A stretch of DNA of 64,000 nt, taken from positions 248,001 to 312,000 of the forward strand of contig CACZGS010000002.1 of the NCBI GenBank assembly GCA_902780785.1, in the 5' to 3' direction. This DNA is from Oscillospiraceae bacterium. GTDB lineage: Bacteria > Bacillota > Clostridia > Saccharofermentanales > Saccharofermentanaceae. The notes beneath the pieces are model-generated. The model was not told where the DNA came from. It ran no database searches and saw only the letters and a list, made by a program, of their open reading frames with translations. A program made the translations under genes and the position numbers. Below, in pieces: positions 37,085 to 46,588 of the stretch (position 1 is its first letter; every line of letters starts with the position of its first letter).

Positions 37085-38491
37085 TTACGATAAAAATTTC
37101 TTCTTAATTGACATCAAATATAACGCGCTTATCACAATATAAATAACTCCACCAAGAATGATTTTCTCAGCTAATACAATCCAAGTATTACCACTAAATA
37201 CGATTGAGCGAAGCGCAATAAACATCACAGCACCAATAACCTGAAATACAAAACCCAACAGGAAATATATGCCAACTTTCTGCTCTTTCAAAATAAAATA
37301 CATTTGGTAGAGACACACAATTATCTCAGCTAGGATAGTGCCGATACAGGCACCTATTGCTTGAAAATGCGGTATAAAGATTAAATTAAAAACAAAATTT
37401 ATAACAGCACCTAAACATACTGATTTCACATAAATCTTATCGTTTTTTAGCGGAATGAGATACTGAGTTCTAATAACATTTGCATATGCCTTAAAAATCA
37501 GACATGGCATCAGATAATATAGCAAAACAATACAAGCATCAAAACCATCACCAAGATAAATTGGGATAAATTCTGGTGCAACGGCAATAATACCGAAAGT
37601 ACATGCAGATGAAATACAAGCAACCAGAATGATGGATTTTTTTAAATATTTAATAGCACCATCTTGATTTCCGGTTGCCATCATATTAGAAACACGCGGT
37701 AACATAACAGTTCCCAAAGCAGTAACTGCTGTCTGAGGGATCGTAATTATCTTTTCAGAATTATCATAGAACCCAACTTGTGCCATGTTACTAAAGTTTC
37801 CTAACATAATTTTATCCATAAAGTGATAGATGCTAATTGCTATAACCGGAATGAATAAAACCAGATTAGGTTTAATATGTTTAATGCTTTCACTAATTTT
37901 CGGCTTCCTGATACCAACATATCCTCGAATCTTTGTCCAAAGGAAAATCTGCGAAAAGAAGAAACCCAATGCCATAATAAGTGTATATAGCCAAAGATCA
38001 TCAGATGTTTTAACAAATATTAAAATAAAAGCCAGATCAAGAATCTTAATCACTAGATTCCTTATAACAGCAAACTGGAAATTCTCTATTCCAAAGAAAA
38101 ACCAAGTAATATCAAATGCTGCAGATAATACATAGAAAACTAATAAGAGAGCAACAAGTTTATTATCAGCTAAAACAAATACATACAACAAATACAACAA
38201 TGTAGTAATGATAGACAAACCACATTGCATATAGTAAATATCCCAGAAAGTTTTTGATAATTTTTCCTTGTCATCCCTGACAGCTGCTATAGTTCTGTTT
38301 CCGTAATTATTCAATCCAAGCATTGCAAATATAACAAAATAGTAAGCAACAGAATATGAATATGAATATATTCCATTTTTCTCCGCTCCAAGCACACGAG
38401 CAATATAAGGAGTGCTTATAAAAGGAATCAGAATATTTAAAATGTTATAGCTTAATGTAAGCGCAAAGTTCTTTTTTACATTAGAAGTCAT
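37085..38491 (-). CDS. wzx: Polysaccharide flippase (Wzx/MOP superfamily)
   Basis: 468 residues, about 12-14 helices. Shares with the flippases at 19622 and 23158 the pattern STPYIARVLGAEKNGIYSY, MLGLNNYGNR, AVRDDKEK, MDKIMLG. Exports the block C repeat unit. Followed by the sulfatase-fold gene after 10 bases and preceded by the polymerase, giving a Wzy-Wzx pair. Confidence 0.88.
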   Translation of the reverse strand: MTSNVKKNFALTLSYNILNILIPFISTPYIARVLGAEKNGIYSYSYSVAYYFVIFAMLGLNNYGNRTIAAVRDDKEKLSKTFWDIYYMQCGLSIITTLLYLLYVFVLADNKLVALLLVFYVLSAAFDITWFFFGIENFQFAVIRNLVIKILDLAFILIFVKTSDDLWLYTLIMALGFFFSQIFLWTKIRGYVGIRKPKISESIKHIKPNLVLFIPVIAISIYHFMDKIMLGNFSNMAQVGFYDNSEKIITIPQTAVTALGTVMLPRVSNMMATGNQDGAIKYLKKSIILVACISSACTFGIIAVAPEFIPIYLGDGFDACIVLLYYLMPCLIFKAYANVIRTQYLIPLKNDKIYVKSVCLGAVINFVFNLIFIPHFQAIGACIGTILAEIIVCLYQMYFILKEQKVGIYFLLGFVFQVIGAVMFIALRSIVFSGNTWIVLAEKIILGGVIYIVISALYLMSIKKKFLS

Positions 38492-38521
38492 TTTTAACTC
38501 ATTCTCGATTTCTATAAATAA

Positions 38522-39811
38522 TTATTTTGAACTTTTAAGGTTTTCATCTGCGATTTCAATTGAATCCTGAACATCATCATGCTGGAATTCGCTTATAAAC
38601 ATAGGATTATTCATAATCATAGTAAAAACATATAACTCGACTAAACCGTTTGTACATGAGGTTCGATATAACAACATAAAAGCATAAAGAACAGCATATA
38701 AAATCCAACCTACACGCCGATCTTTAATCTCAGCTTTACCACGAGGAATAATATTGAAATACATTACTAAATAGATTGCCAAACCTATAAGACCCATGTC
38801 TTTTACAATAGTCATCCAGAAATTCAAAAGAATAGCTGCATTTGTTAAATGGTTACTATAATAAAGACTTCCTTGTGAAAGCGCTGAAATAAGTGACTGT
38901 GAACCAAATCGCTCTCCTCTGGCACCAACACCATATCCAAAAATCCATCTAAAAGGATTTGCTGTCTTTATACTCTGAATAAACAATTCATTCTCTAGTT
39001 TTCTATAACCTACCGAAGTGTCTATATTTGCAATAAAATTCGCCAACTTACCACTCGTAAAATAACTAATTAGCAGAATGCCAACTGTCAATAATGAAGT
39101 AAGAATTAAACCTACTCTTCTTCTATTTTTTTCTACAAATATATACGCAATAATTGCATAAAAAACGCAAGGAATAATTATAACAATATAACCTCTAATA
39201 CCACTAATCATTGCAAATGAAGCAAAAACAAGAAGATAGAAGATATTTTCAACACGATGTCGTTCGCGCTCTGTTCCTGGTTTTAAAGAAATATCTAAAG
39301 CAAGAAACGTTCCTATCAGACTTAAATTAGCACCAACTGGCTGATGTGAAACGACAAATATATTACCTCTATTACCCTTAAAAACAAGGACTAATGAGAT
39401 TATCAACTCACAAACAACAATAAGCCTGAGGAGTTTTTGCTCATATTCATCATTCCATCTAGTCACGATAGTTATTTTCTTATCGATCAATGCAATAAAC
39501 ACAAAAGGAAAATATCTAGTAAGAAATGTTGCAGCAACGCTGGTAAATGGCTCATTCAAAAAGCCAATAAACAGCTCTATAAAAATATAGATGAGGAAAA
39601 TAAAATACAGATAAGTAATTCGTCTAAAATCTTTAATATGAGGGATAACAAAGAAAAAAGCATATTCTACAAATAGAATATCAAAAGACTGAATAAAAAC
39701 AAAAGAAATCAAGTAAATTAGACTGGCTACGATTACGTATTCCAGTACTCTTTTCTTTAAAAATATAAAATTTAAAATGAAACCTATAGTAGCTACGAAT
39801 AAATATATCAT
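38522..39811 (-). CDS. wzy: Polysaccharide polymerase (Wzy-like)
   Basis: 429 residues, about 10-11 helices. FAMISGIRGYIVIIIPCVFYAI followed by a large loop (about 255-330) with RWIFGYGVGARGERFG resembles the Wzy/O-antigen ligase arrangement. A short charged C-terminus (EFQHDDVQDS) is cytoplasmic. Call rests on topology and context. A+T-rich like its neighbours. Confidence 0.77.
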   Translation of the reverse strand: MIYLFVATIGFILNFIFLKKRVLEYVIVASLIYLISFVFIQSFDILFVEYAFFFVIPHIKDFRRITYLYFIFLIYIFIELFIGFLNEPFTSVAATFLTRYFPFVFIALIDKKITIVTRWNDEYEQKLLRLIVVCELIISLVLVFKGNRGNIFVVSHQPVGANLSLIGTFLALDISLKPGTERERHRVENIFYLLVFASFAMISGIRGYIVIIIPCVFYAIIAYIFVEKNRRRVGLILTSLLTVGILLISYFTSGKLANFIANIDTSVGYRKLENELFIQSIKTANPFRWIFGYGVGARGERFGSQSLISALSQGSLYYSNHLTNAAILLNFWMTIVKDMGLIGLAIYLVMYFNIIPRGKAEIKDRRVGWILYAVLYAFMLLYRTSCTNGLVELYVFTMIMNNPMFISEFQHDDVQDSIEIADENLKSSK

Positions 39812-39835
39812 AAATCAACGATGCAATAATTCAGA

Positions 39836-40765
39836 TTAAAACACCTTCATTCTAATTTTATAAACAAACCTGTTTATAAAATTTGGAAGAAAACTAGCAC
39901 AGAATAATGGAAAAATAAACTTGTTATTATGTTCTTGTTTCCAACTCTTTAATATAGAACGGGCATTCTTTCGTTCTCCCGATAAAATGCTTGTGAAAAC
40001 ATAAACGATCATCTTTTTATTATATTTATTCTCCATCCATTTCTTTTCTTCCTGTGTCCATTTATCACTATTCATTTCTTCTGTTAGGACATTCAAGAAA
40101 GCCTTAGGATGCGCGATTTTAATTCTCGTTCTGGCATTTTGCTCTGCGCCACGATTATAATCAACACAAATCTCAGGAGAATAAGCTATAACCGGATTAT
40201 TTCTGGCAACTCTTGCCCACAAATCTAAATCTTGACCTATTTTTTCACCTGGAGTGAAAAATCCCGCATTCTCAATAGCAGATTTCCTAATCGCAGTGGC
40301 AGAAGTCCAAACAGTATCATAAGCATTTTTATAAGTTAACCAGTAACTATTAAGCAGTGTTTGCTCTTCACTCAAATGAGCAGAAAAATGATACGTGTCA
40401 TTTCCCATAACAATTCTATAAGAAGTAACAAAAATATCACTTTCAGGGAATTTTCTTATTAATTGGCTTATTTCTTCAAGATAATTTGGATACCAACAAT
40501 CGTCAGCATCTAGAAAAGCTATAAATTCACCATTAGCATTTTTAACGCCTGTATTACGAGCAACAGCTACACCCTGATTAACCTGTTGAATTAACTTGAT
40601 CTTATTTGATTGAATTGTTTTAGCAACTGCAAAAGAATTATCAGTAGAACCATCATCAATAACTATTAATTCGTAATCCTGATAAGTCTGATTCAAGACA
40701 CTATTAATGGTATTAACTATATAATGTTCCTTATTGTATAAAGGAATAACAACCGAAAAAAACAT
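39836..40765 (-). CDS. Glycosyltransferase family 2
   Basis: 309 residues, ATG preceded by GGAGGCGG. GT-A fold: SVVIPLYNKEHYI, DDGSTDNS (about 37-44), NTGVKNANGEFIAFLDADD with the metal-binding DxD (about 87), then GQDLDLWARVA. C-terminal 40 residues are hydrophobic/basic and probably membrane-associated. Inverting transferase for the block C repeat unit; sugar unknown. Confidence 0.88.
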   Translation of the reverse strand: MFFSVVIPLYNKEHYIVNTINSVLNQTYQDYELIVIDDGSTDNSFAVAKTIQSNKIKLIQQVNQGVAVARNTGVKNANGEFIAFLDADDCWYPNYLEEISQLIRKFPESDIFVTSYRIVMGNDTYHFSAHLSEEQTLLNSYWLTYKNAYDTVWTSATAIRKSAIENAGFFTPGEKIGQDLDLWARVARNNPVIAYSPEICVDYNRGAEQNARTRIKIAHPKAFLNVLTEEMNSDKWTQEEKKWMENKYNKKMIVYVFTSILSGERKNARSILKSWKQEHNNKFIFPLFCASFLPNFINRFVYKIRMKVF

Positions 40766-40779
40766 CTCCGCCTCCTAAA

Positions 40780-40986
40780 TCATATCCAAAATGATCGACT
40801 ATATCGTAATTCCCAAAACAAATAATTAATTAAATACGCTAATGCAAGAGAAATTTTGCTGTCATAAGTTGAGCCATTATCAATCAAAACTACTTCAATA
40901 TCTTTATATGTCTGCAACAAAATACTATCAATACACTTTACTATATAGGATTCAACATTATAAACAGGAACTATAATACTTATCAT
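40780..40986 (-). pseudogene. Truncated family 2 glycosyltransferase
   Basis: 68 codons. The first 45 residues are a normal GT2 N-terminus (SIIVPVYNVESYI, SILLQTYKDIEVVLIDNGST), then homology stops abruptly and the frame runs into unrelated hydrophobic sequence and a stop. It lacks the DxD and the acceptor domain, so it cannot be active. It lies between the priming transferase and an intact GT2 gene and is probably the remnant of a deletion. Confidence 0.75.
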
Positions 40987-41020
40987 GCAATAAAGCCTTA
41001 GCTAAATTCAGATTAGAATA

Positions 41021-42424
41021 TCAAATATTAGAATCATTAGAATTCGTAGACTTATCAGAATTCAATGCAGTTGTCTGCCCTGCAGATACACCTTCAGTAC
41101 TCTCAGAAGTAAACAAGATCTTAAACGTAGCAAAGCAGATCCTTATATCTTCAGCAAAACTGGGATGAGCAATATACATCAGATCCATCTGAAGCTTGTC
41201 GTATGGCGTAGTATTGTACTTACCATAAACCTGAGCATATCCCGTAAGACCGGCTTTAGCCTGAAGTCTAAGCTGGAATTCAGGGATATCCTTCATATAT
41301 TCTTCAGCAATCTCAGGTCTTTCAGGACGAGGTCCAACTACAGAGAGGTTACCGGAAAGGATGTCAATCAACTGAGGAAGTTCGTCAATCCTGCATTTTC
41401 TAATAAATCGACCGACAGGAGTAATTCTGTCATCATTATCTCCTGAAGATAATCTGGCAACACCGTCTTTCTCAGCATCAACCCGCATACTCCTGAACTT
41501 ATGGATCATAAATCTCTTTCCGTTCTTGGTAAGTCTCTCCTGCTTATAAAATACAGGGCCTTTGTCAGTTGCCTTTATGGCAATAGCTGTAACAAGGAAA
41601 ACCGGAGAAAGAATAATTAAGCCCAACAAAGAAGCTACAATATCAAAAACTCTCTTAAGGAATACATATCCGGGACGTGGATTATATCTTTGAACTCTCA
41701 TAATCGGAAGATGGAACATATGCATTTGCTTTGCACTGCTCATAATTACATCGCCGATCCTAGGAATAACATATACCTGCTTGTTCTCATATAGACAATA
41801 CTTGAGGATAAAGTTTCTATCGTGACTATGTATACCGCTTAAGAAAACAACCTCCATATCGTCGATCATGGATAGATCACTAAGACATTCCTCAACAGAA
41901 GCAGTTTTCTTTACGTCAAACTTCTTGGCAAGACCATATTCTTCAATAAGATCTTGCATTCCACGACGAGAGTCATAAACAATAATGGATTTTTTTGCAG
42001 GAAACAACCTGAAATATACATCTTGAGATATGCACGTCCAAATAATAGCAATAGAGACTTGATCTGCAAAGCACAAAAGAAGAGGTAAAGGATTTGGAAA
42101 GCGCTTATACAATAAAAAAGTAATTGCATACATAACAATATCAGTAAACAGTAATGCTAAAGTCTGACTAGCAATTACATCAAATATTCTATAATGAGAA
42201 ATCAAAAAAGCATCATAAGTCTTGCAAAAACAGAAATAAACTATGGCAAATAGAGCTACAACAGTAACATCTCCCCAGAAAAAGAAAGGAGAATAAAGAC
42301 GAGACTCATAATACATAAACCAAGCAGCAGCGAACGCTATCACCATGCAAAGAATATTTATCAATTTAATAAGTCTCAGTCCGACTTCGTGTTTTAATGA
42401 GTATAATGTGCTAGTAGTATTCAT
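41021..42424 (-). CDS. Polyprenyl-phosphate sugar-1-phosphate transferase (priming enzyme)
   Basis: 467 residues. Four to five N-terminal membrane helices (about 15-140), a CoA-binding-like cytoplasmic domain, one further hydrophobic segment (about 255-290), then the bacterial sugar transferase domain: KRVFDIVASLLGL, GPVFYKQERLTKNG, HKFRSM, RKCRIDELPQLIDIL, and VGPRPE. WcaJ/CpsE-type enzymes load the first sugar phosphate onto undecaprenyl phosphate. This is the only priming enzyme in the window and heads block C, so it may serve several blocks. The C-terminal tail is Ser/Thr/Asn-rich. Confidence 0.92.
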   Translation of the reverse strand: MNTTSTLYSLKHEVGLRLIKLINILCMVIAFAAAWFMYYESRLYSPFFFWGDVTVVALFAIVYFCFCKTYDAFLISHYRIFDVIASQTLALLFTDIVMYAITFLLYKRFPNPLPLLLCFADQVSIAIIWTCISQDVYFRLFPAKKSIIVYDSRRGMQDLIEEYGLAKKFDVKKTASVEECLSDLSMIDDMEVVFLSGIHSHDRNFILKYCLYENKQVYVIPRIGDVIMSSAKQMHMFHLPIMRVQRYNPRPGYVFLKRVFDIVASLLGLIILSPVFLVTAIAIKATDKGPVFYKQERLTKNGKRFMIHKFRSMRVDAEKDGVARLSSGDNDDRITPVGRFIRKCRIDELPQLIDILSGNLSVVGPRPERPEIAEEYMKDIPEFQLRLQAKAGLTGYAQVYGKYNTTPYDKLQMDLMYIAHPSFAEDIRICFATFKILFTSESTEGVSAGQTTALNSDKSTNSNDSNI

Positions 42425-42465
42425 AATCCAAATTCACAAATATTTATATTTTTGTAGGCTGCGCT

Positions 42466-42488
42466 ATACGAAGTTCAAGTCTTCGTAT
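42466..42488. promoter_or_regulatory. Hairpin in the leader of the priming-transferase operon
   Basis: Perfect 8-bp inverted repeat ATACGAAG/CTTCGTAT with a 7-base loop, 42 bases before the ATG at 42424. On the plus strand it is followed by TATTTTT, which would make it a terminator for any antisense transcript; on the minus strand it is a stable leader hairpin. Confidence 0.5.
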
Positions 42489-42590
42489 TATTTTTCGAAA
42501 TTTGAAGCCTCTTGACGCGCGCTCCGGCGACGATCATTAGGCCACAAAAACCAGAACTACATAGTAGCTCATACATATATTTTATAATTA

Positions 42591-42611
42591 ATATTAGAAA
42601 AAAACTAATAT
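42591..42611. promoter_or_regulatory. Inverted repeat around an A7/T7 tract
   Basis: ATATTAG/CTAATAT arms flank seven A:T pairs. A weak minus-strand promoter reading (TTGTAA, 17 bases, TATTAG) overlaps one arm, so this could be an operator for the block C operon. Confidence 0.4.
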
Positions 42612-42663
42612 AATCTTGACAATTAAGTTACAAACCCGTTCTTTAATCTTGTACTTGTTGACA

Positions 42664-42678
42664 CCTATACACTATAGG
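42664..42678. promoter_or_regulatory. 15-bp palindrome after a GT2 gene
   Basis: CCTATA-CAC-TATAGG, perfect 6-bp arms, five bases beyond the stop codon of the gene at 42683. Too short-looped for a good terminator; it may be a protein-binding site. Confidence 0.4.
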
Positions 42679-42682
42679 AGCT

Positions 42683-43660
42683 TTATTTCCAAAAACGTAG
42701 GATTCCCATTAAACCGGGGCAAACCTTAATAATCCAGTAATACAGTTTCGCTTTAGGTTCGAGGGTTTTCATACCTACTTCCCGCTTGTACTTGAGGATA
42801 AATGCCCTTATTTCTCGCTTTAGAGCTTTGTCCTTAGTTCCACTCTTTACCAACTTAATGTATGAAATTATCAGGAAAGACAGTATTCTCTGGTGTTTCT
42901 TCAAATAAAGAGATTCTGGGATGATATCACTCAAATTATTTCTTATGAATTCAGAAATTCTAAAATGGGCAGAAATACAGTCATTGATCTTATCAAGACT
43001 GACAGATGACGTAATACTGTCCGTACGTTGCTGCCTGTAGTTATATAAGGCATCGTCAACGAGAACTACACGTTCAGCCTTGTCAACGAGCTTGAATTCT
43101 GGCTCGGCATCTTCATAAAAGTGCCCTTCAGGGAACCTTACATCTGACCATAATTCCCTTCTGAACAACTTATTGCAGACATTTACGCTTAATTTCTCAT
43201 CCACCAGCAGTTTTATAGCCTCATGACGGTAATACAAGCCCGCATTTATAATCGGAAATACCGAGGATGCGGCAACACCGTCCATGCTGCCTGATGCAAA
43301 TATGGCCGAATATCTGCATATCGCAATGGATGCAGAAGCTGAATTTATAGCATTAACCAGATTCTCAATAAAAACCGGAGAAACAGAGTCATCGGAATCA
43401 ACAAAAGAAACAAAATCGCCCGTAGCGCTCTCTAATCCGGTATTTCTTGCTCCACTCAAGCCATTGTTGGCCTGATGTATCAGCTTAATACGTGGGTCAG
43501 AAGAAGCATATTCTTCGCAAATAGAGGCCGATCCGTCATCAGAACCGTCGTCAACGATAATGATCTCCAGCTCTTTATAAGTCTGGTTAACAACACTATC
43601 TAACGCCTCGCGCAGATAGGGAGCGACATTATAAACCGGTACGATTACACTGACGAGCAA
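42683..43660 (-). CDS. Glycosyltransferase family 2
   Basis: 325 residues with a TTG start and strong AAGGAG site. SVIVPVYNVAPYLREALDSV, DDGSDDGS, NTGLESATGDFVSFVDSDD (DxD near 95), then FYEDAEPEFKL. Typical of capsule GT2 enzymes. It is transcribed away from the HTH-dehydrogenase operon, sharing a 181-base intergenic region with it, so both could be controlled by the same operators. It is separated from block C by 258 bases of non-coding sequence containing several inverted repeats. Confidence 0.87.
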   Translation of the reverse strand: MLVSVIVPVYNVAPYLREALDSVVNQTYKELEIIIVDDGSDDGSASICEEYASSDPRIKLIHQANNGLSGARNTGLESATGDFVSFVDSDDSVSPVFIENLVNAINSASASIAICRYSAIFASGSMDGVAASSVFPIINAGLYYRHEAIKLLVDEKLSVNVCNKLFRRELWSDVRFPEGHFYEDAEPEFKLVDKAERVVLVDDALYNYRQQRTDSITSSVSLDKINDCISAHFRISEFIRNNLSDIIPESLYLKKHQRILSFLIISYIKLVKSGTKDKALKREIRAFILKYKREVGMKTLEPKAKLYYWIIKVCPGLMGILRFWK

Positions 43661-43751
43661 GACTGAAACTCCTTTATTTAGTATTTATGAAATTTTAACA
43701 AATAATATCCGATTAGTATATTTATACTGCCATAGACACGTGCGCCGGCAA

Positions 43752-43768
43752 TGTTATTGTTAATAACA
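43752..43768. promoter_or_regulatory. Upstream palindromic operator
   Basis: TGTTATT-GTT-AATAACA, perfect 7-bp arms, 16 bases upstream of the -35 box. The half-site TGTTAT recurs at 43805-43810 facing ATAACA at 43823-43828, around the -10 box and transcription start, so two copies bracket the promoter. Confidence 0.6.
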
Positions 43769-43769
43769 C

Positions 43770-43797
43770 CGCAATACGAATTATTGACAATATTGCG
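43770..43797. promoter_or_regulatory. Inverted repeat flanking the -35 box
   Basis: CGCAATA (43770-43776) and TATTGCG (43791-43797) are perfect inverted arms 14 bases apart, with TTGACA between them. Binding here would block RNA polymerase. Confidence 0.55.
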
Positions 43798-43813
43798 TTT
43801 GTAATGTTATCCT
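43784..43813 (+). promoter_or_regulatory. Promoter of the UDP-sugar operon
   Basis: Perfect TTGACA (43784-43789), 18-base spacer, TATCCT (43808-43813), followed by AGGAG and ATG 43842. Confidence 0.7.
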
Positions 43814-43841
43814 TGCCACATAATAACATAGGAGATTATTC

Positions 43842-45344
43842 ATGAAGACTTTATCTGCAGACTTGCTTTCATCAAAAGTTATCGCACAGCGTAAAGCTAA
43901 GAAGCTTACACAGTCAGAACTCAGTAAAGAGACCGGTATCAATCGTTCTCTTATTTCACAACTTGAAAACAAAGAGTTTACCCCTTCCGCCGACCAATTA
44001 ATGGCATTGGCGTCAGTTCTGGACTTTAATATAAACGATGTGTTTGCTGATCCGGACAAAACCAAAGAAAAAGTAACTAAGAAATATAAGATTGCCGTTG
44101 CTGGTACAGGTTATGTAGGCCTCTCCCTCGCTGTTCTCTTAGCTCAAAACAACGAAGTAACAGCAGTTGACATCATTAAAGAGAAGGTAGATAAGCTTAA
44201 TAACGGCATCTCCCCTATCCAGGATGAATATATCGAGCGTTTCCTTAACGAAGCCGCTGAAGGCAAACGTTCACTTAACCTTACTGCTACAACAGATGGT
44301 GATAAAGCCTATAAGAATGCCGATTTCATTATCGTTGCTGCGCCTACTAACTACGATCCACAGAAGAATTTCTTTGACTGTTCTGCTGTAGAAGGCGTTA
44401 TCACACAGATCAAAAATGTTACCAAACGTAACAAGACCAAGCCTACTATAGTAATTAAATCCACTATTCCTGTTGGCTATACGGCTCACGTACGCGAGAA
44501 GCTTAATATGGACAACATCATATTCAGCCCCGAATTCTTAAGAGAGTCCAAAGCTCTTTACGACAACCTCTACCCTAGCCGTATTATTGTTGGTTGCGAT
44601 GAATACAACATCGGTGTAGCTAAGACATTTGCAACACTGTTGCAGCAAGGTGCCATTAAGGAAGATATCGAGACACTCTTCATGGGTACTACCGAAGCCG
44701 AAGCTACAAAGCTCTTCGTTAATACTTATTTGGCTTTGAGAGTTTCCTACTTTAATGAATTAGACACATACGCTGAGATGAAAGGTCTTAATACTGCTGA
44801 TATTATCAAAGGCGTAAGCCTAGATCCCAGGGTTGGCGATTACTATAACAACCCGTCATTCGGTTACGGCGGATACTGCCTCCCTAAGGATACAAAGCAG
44901 CTCCTGGCTAACTATCAGGATGTTCCTGAGAACCTTATTCAGGCAATCGTTGAGTCAAACAGGACCAGAAAAGACTTCATTGCCGACAGAGTCCTTGAGA
45001 TTGCCGGAACATACGGCAACAGCGAATCTTACTCCAAGAACAAGGAGCAAAAGCAGAAAGAGATCGTAGTCGGCGTTTACCGTCTTACAATGAAATCAAA
45101 TTCAGACAACTTCCGTCAGAGCTCAATCCAGGGTGTTATGAAGCGTATTAAGGCAAAGGGAGCTACAGTAATTATCTACGAGCCTACACTTGAGAATGGT
45201 ACAACATTCTTTGGTTCGCAGGTTGTTAATGACCTTAAGAAATTCAAGAAGAAATGCGGCTGCATCATCGCTAACCGTTATGATCCGGTTCTTGATGACG
45301 TAGAAGATAAAGTCTACACAAGAGACTTATTCAGAAGAGACTAA
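43842..45344 (+). CDS. Fusion: XRE-type HTH domain + UDP-glucose/UDP-hexose 6-dehydrogenase
   Basis: 500 residues. Residues 9-68 form a Cro/C1-type helix-turn-helix ([44 protein letters not shown]). A short Lys-rich linker (71-82) leads into a complete nucleotide-sugar dehydrogenase: [10 protein letters not shown] (88-97), [24 protein letters not shown], and catalytic Cys346 in [13 protein letters not shown]. The enzyme part oxidises UDP-glucose (or a UDP-hexose relative) to the uronic acid with two NAD+. The HTH part and palindromes in its own promoter suggest autoregulation, perhaps sensing substrate or NAD. First gene of the forward operon. Confidence 0.92.
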   Translation: MKTLSADLLSSKVIAQRKAKKLTQSELSKETGINRSLISQLENKEFTPSADQLMALASVLDFNINDVFADPDKTKEKVTKKYKIAVAGTGYVGLSLAVLLAQNNEVTAVDIIKEKVDKLNNGISPIQDEYIERFLNEAAEGKRSLNLTATTDGDKAYKNADFIIVAAPTNYDPQKNFFDCSAVEGVITQIKNVTKRNKTKPTIVIKSTIPVGYTAHVREKLNMDNIIFSPEFLRESKALYDNLYPSRIIVGCDEYNIGVAKTFATLLQQGAIKEDIETLFMGTTEAEATKLFVNTYLALRVSYFNELDTYAEMKGLNTADIIKGVSLDPRVGDYYNNPSFGYGGYCLPKDTKQLLANYQDVPENLIQAIVESNRTRKDFIADRVLEIAGTYGNSESYSKNKEQKQKEIVVGVYRLTMKSNSDNFRQSSIQGVMKRIKAKGATVIIYEPTLENGTTFFGSQVVNDLKKFKKKCGCIIANRYDPVLDDVEDKVYTRDLFRRD

Positions 45345-45363
45345 TTAAAAGGAGATAAAAACC

Positions 45364-46587
45364 ATGAAGATCACAGTAGCAGGCGTCGGATACGTAGGAC
45401 TCTCACTTGCAGTACTTCTCGCTCAGAAGCATGAAGTTACGGCAATCACCACTACGGAAACCAAGGCAGAGAAGCTCAATAAGTTCATCTCCCCTATTCA
45501 AGACGATGAGATCGAGCGTTTCTTCAAGGAAGCTCGTGACGGCGAGAGAACACTCAACCTCACTACAACAACTGATAAAGCGAAGGCTTACGGTGAAGCT
45601 GAACTCGTAATCATCGCAACACCTACAAACTACGATGATGAACATCATTTCTTCGATACATCTGCAGTAGAAGATGCGATCGAATGGACACTTAAGGTAA
45701 ATCCTAATGTTCTCATGGTTATCAAGTCTACAATTCCTGTTGGATATACAGAATCCGTTAAGAAGAAGTACGGCGTTGACAATATCATCTTCTCACCTGA
45801 GTTCTTAAGAGAATCCAAGGCTCTTTACGATAACCTTCACCCCAGCCGTATTGTTGTAGGTTGTGAGGACAGCCAGAAAGAACAGGCACAGATGTTCGCG
45901 GATCTTCTTTTGGAAGGCGCAAGGACCGAGGAACAAAGAGCCGGACAGGAACCTCAGAACATCCCTGTTCTTCTCGCTCATCTTACTGAAGCAGAAGCTA
46001 TCAAGCTCTTTGCAAACACATATCTTGCTGTACGTGTTTCCTACTTCAACGAACTTGATACCTATGCTCAGACAAAGGGCCTGGATACTCAGATGATCAT
46101 TGACGGCGTCTGCATGGATCCCAGGATCGGCAGTCACTACAATAACCCCAGCTTCGGTTACGGCGGTTATTGCCTTCCTAAGGATACCAAGCAGCTCCTT
46201 GCTAACTACAAGGATGTTCCACAGACCATGATCGAAGCTGTTGTTAAGTCAAACACAGTTAGAAAAGACTTCATTGCAGATCAGATTATTTCGAGAGATC
46301 CTAAGGTTGTCGGAGTTTACAGACTTACAATGAAATCAAATTCCGATAACTTCAGAGCTTCTGCTATTCAGGGCGTTATGAAGCGTATAAAGGCAAAGGG
46401 CATCCCGGTAATCATTTATGAACCTACATTAGAGAACGGTTCAGAATTCTTCCATTCAGAAGTTGTAAATGACCTCGAAAGATTCAAGTCTGAGTCTGAT
46501 GTCATTCTTGCTAACAGATTCGATTATGATGTTCTTGGCGATGTCGAAGACAAAGTTTATACAAGAGACCTCTTCAGGAGAGATTAA
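45364..46587 (+). CDS. ugd: UDP-glucose 6-dehydrogenase
   Basis: 407 residues, GGAG-preceded ATG 19 bases after the previous stop. Same dehydrogenase as the preceding gene without the [13 protein letters not shown] (7-16), [18 protein letters not shown], Cys270 in [13 protein letters not shown], and an identical [10 protein letters not shown] terminus. It carries an extra loop near 183-206 ([13 protein letters not shown]) absent from the fusion. Clear tandem duplicate; makes UDP-glucuronic acid. The two copies may form mixed oligomers. Confidence 0.92.
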   Translation: MKITVAGVGYVGLSLAVLLAQKHEVTAITTTETKAEKLNKFISPIQDDEIERFFKEARDGERTLNLTTTTDKAKAYGEAELVIIATPTNYDDEHHFFDTSAVEDAIEWTLKVNPNVLMVIKSTIPVGYTESVKKKYGVDNIIFSPEFLRESKALYDNLHPSRIVVGCEDSQKEQAQMFADLLLEGARTEEQRAGQEPQNIPVLLAHLTEAEAIKLFANTYLAVRVSYFNELDTYAQTKGLDTQMIIDGVCMDPRIGSHYNNPSFGYGGYCLPKDTKQLLANYKDVPQTMIEAVVKSNTVRKDFIADQIISRDPKVVGVYRLTMKSNSDNFRASAIQGVMKRIKAKGIPVIIYEPTLENGSEFFHSEVVNDLERFKSESDVILANRFDYDVLGDVEDKVYTRDLFRRD

Positions 46588-46588
46588 T

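Noticed and set aside
43781..44065. Minus-strand 94-codon frame antisense to the HTH domain
   Set aside because: It covers the forward promoter and the clear HTH coding sequence, with no ribosome site.
46469..46588. Upstream extension of the epimerase by 40 codons
   Set aside because: It overlaps the dehydrogenase in another frame; AGGAG and the family's normal N-terminus support ATG 46589.
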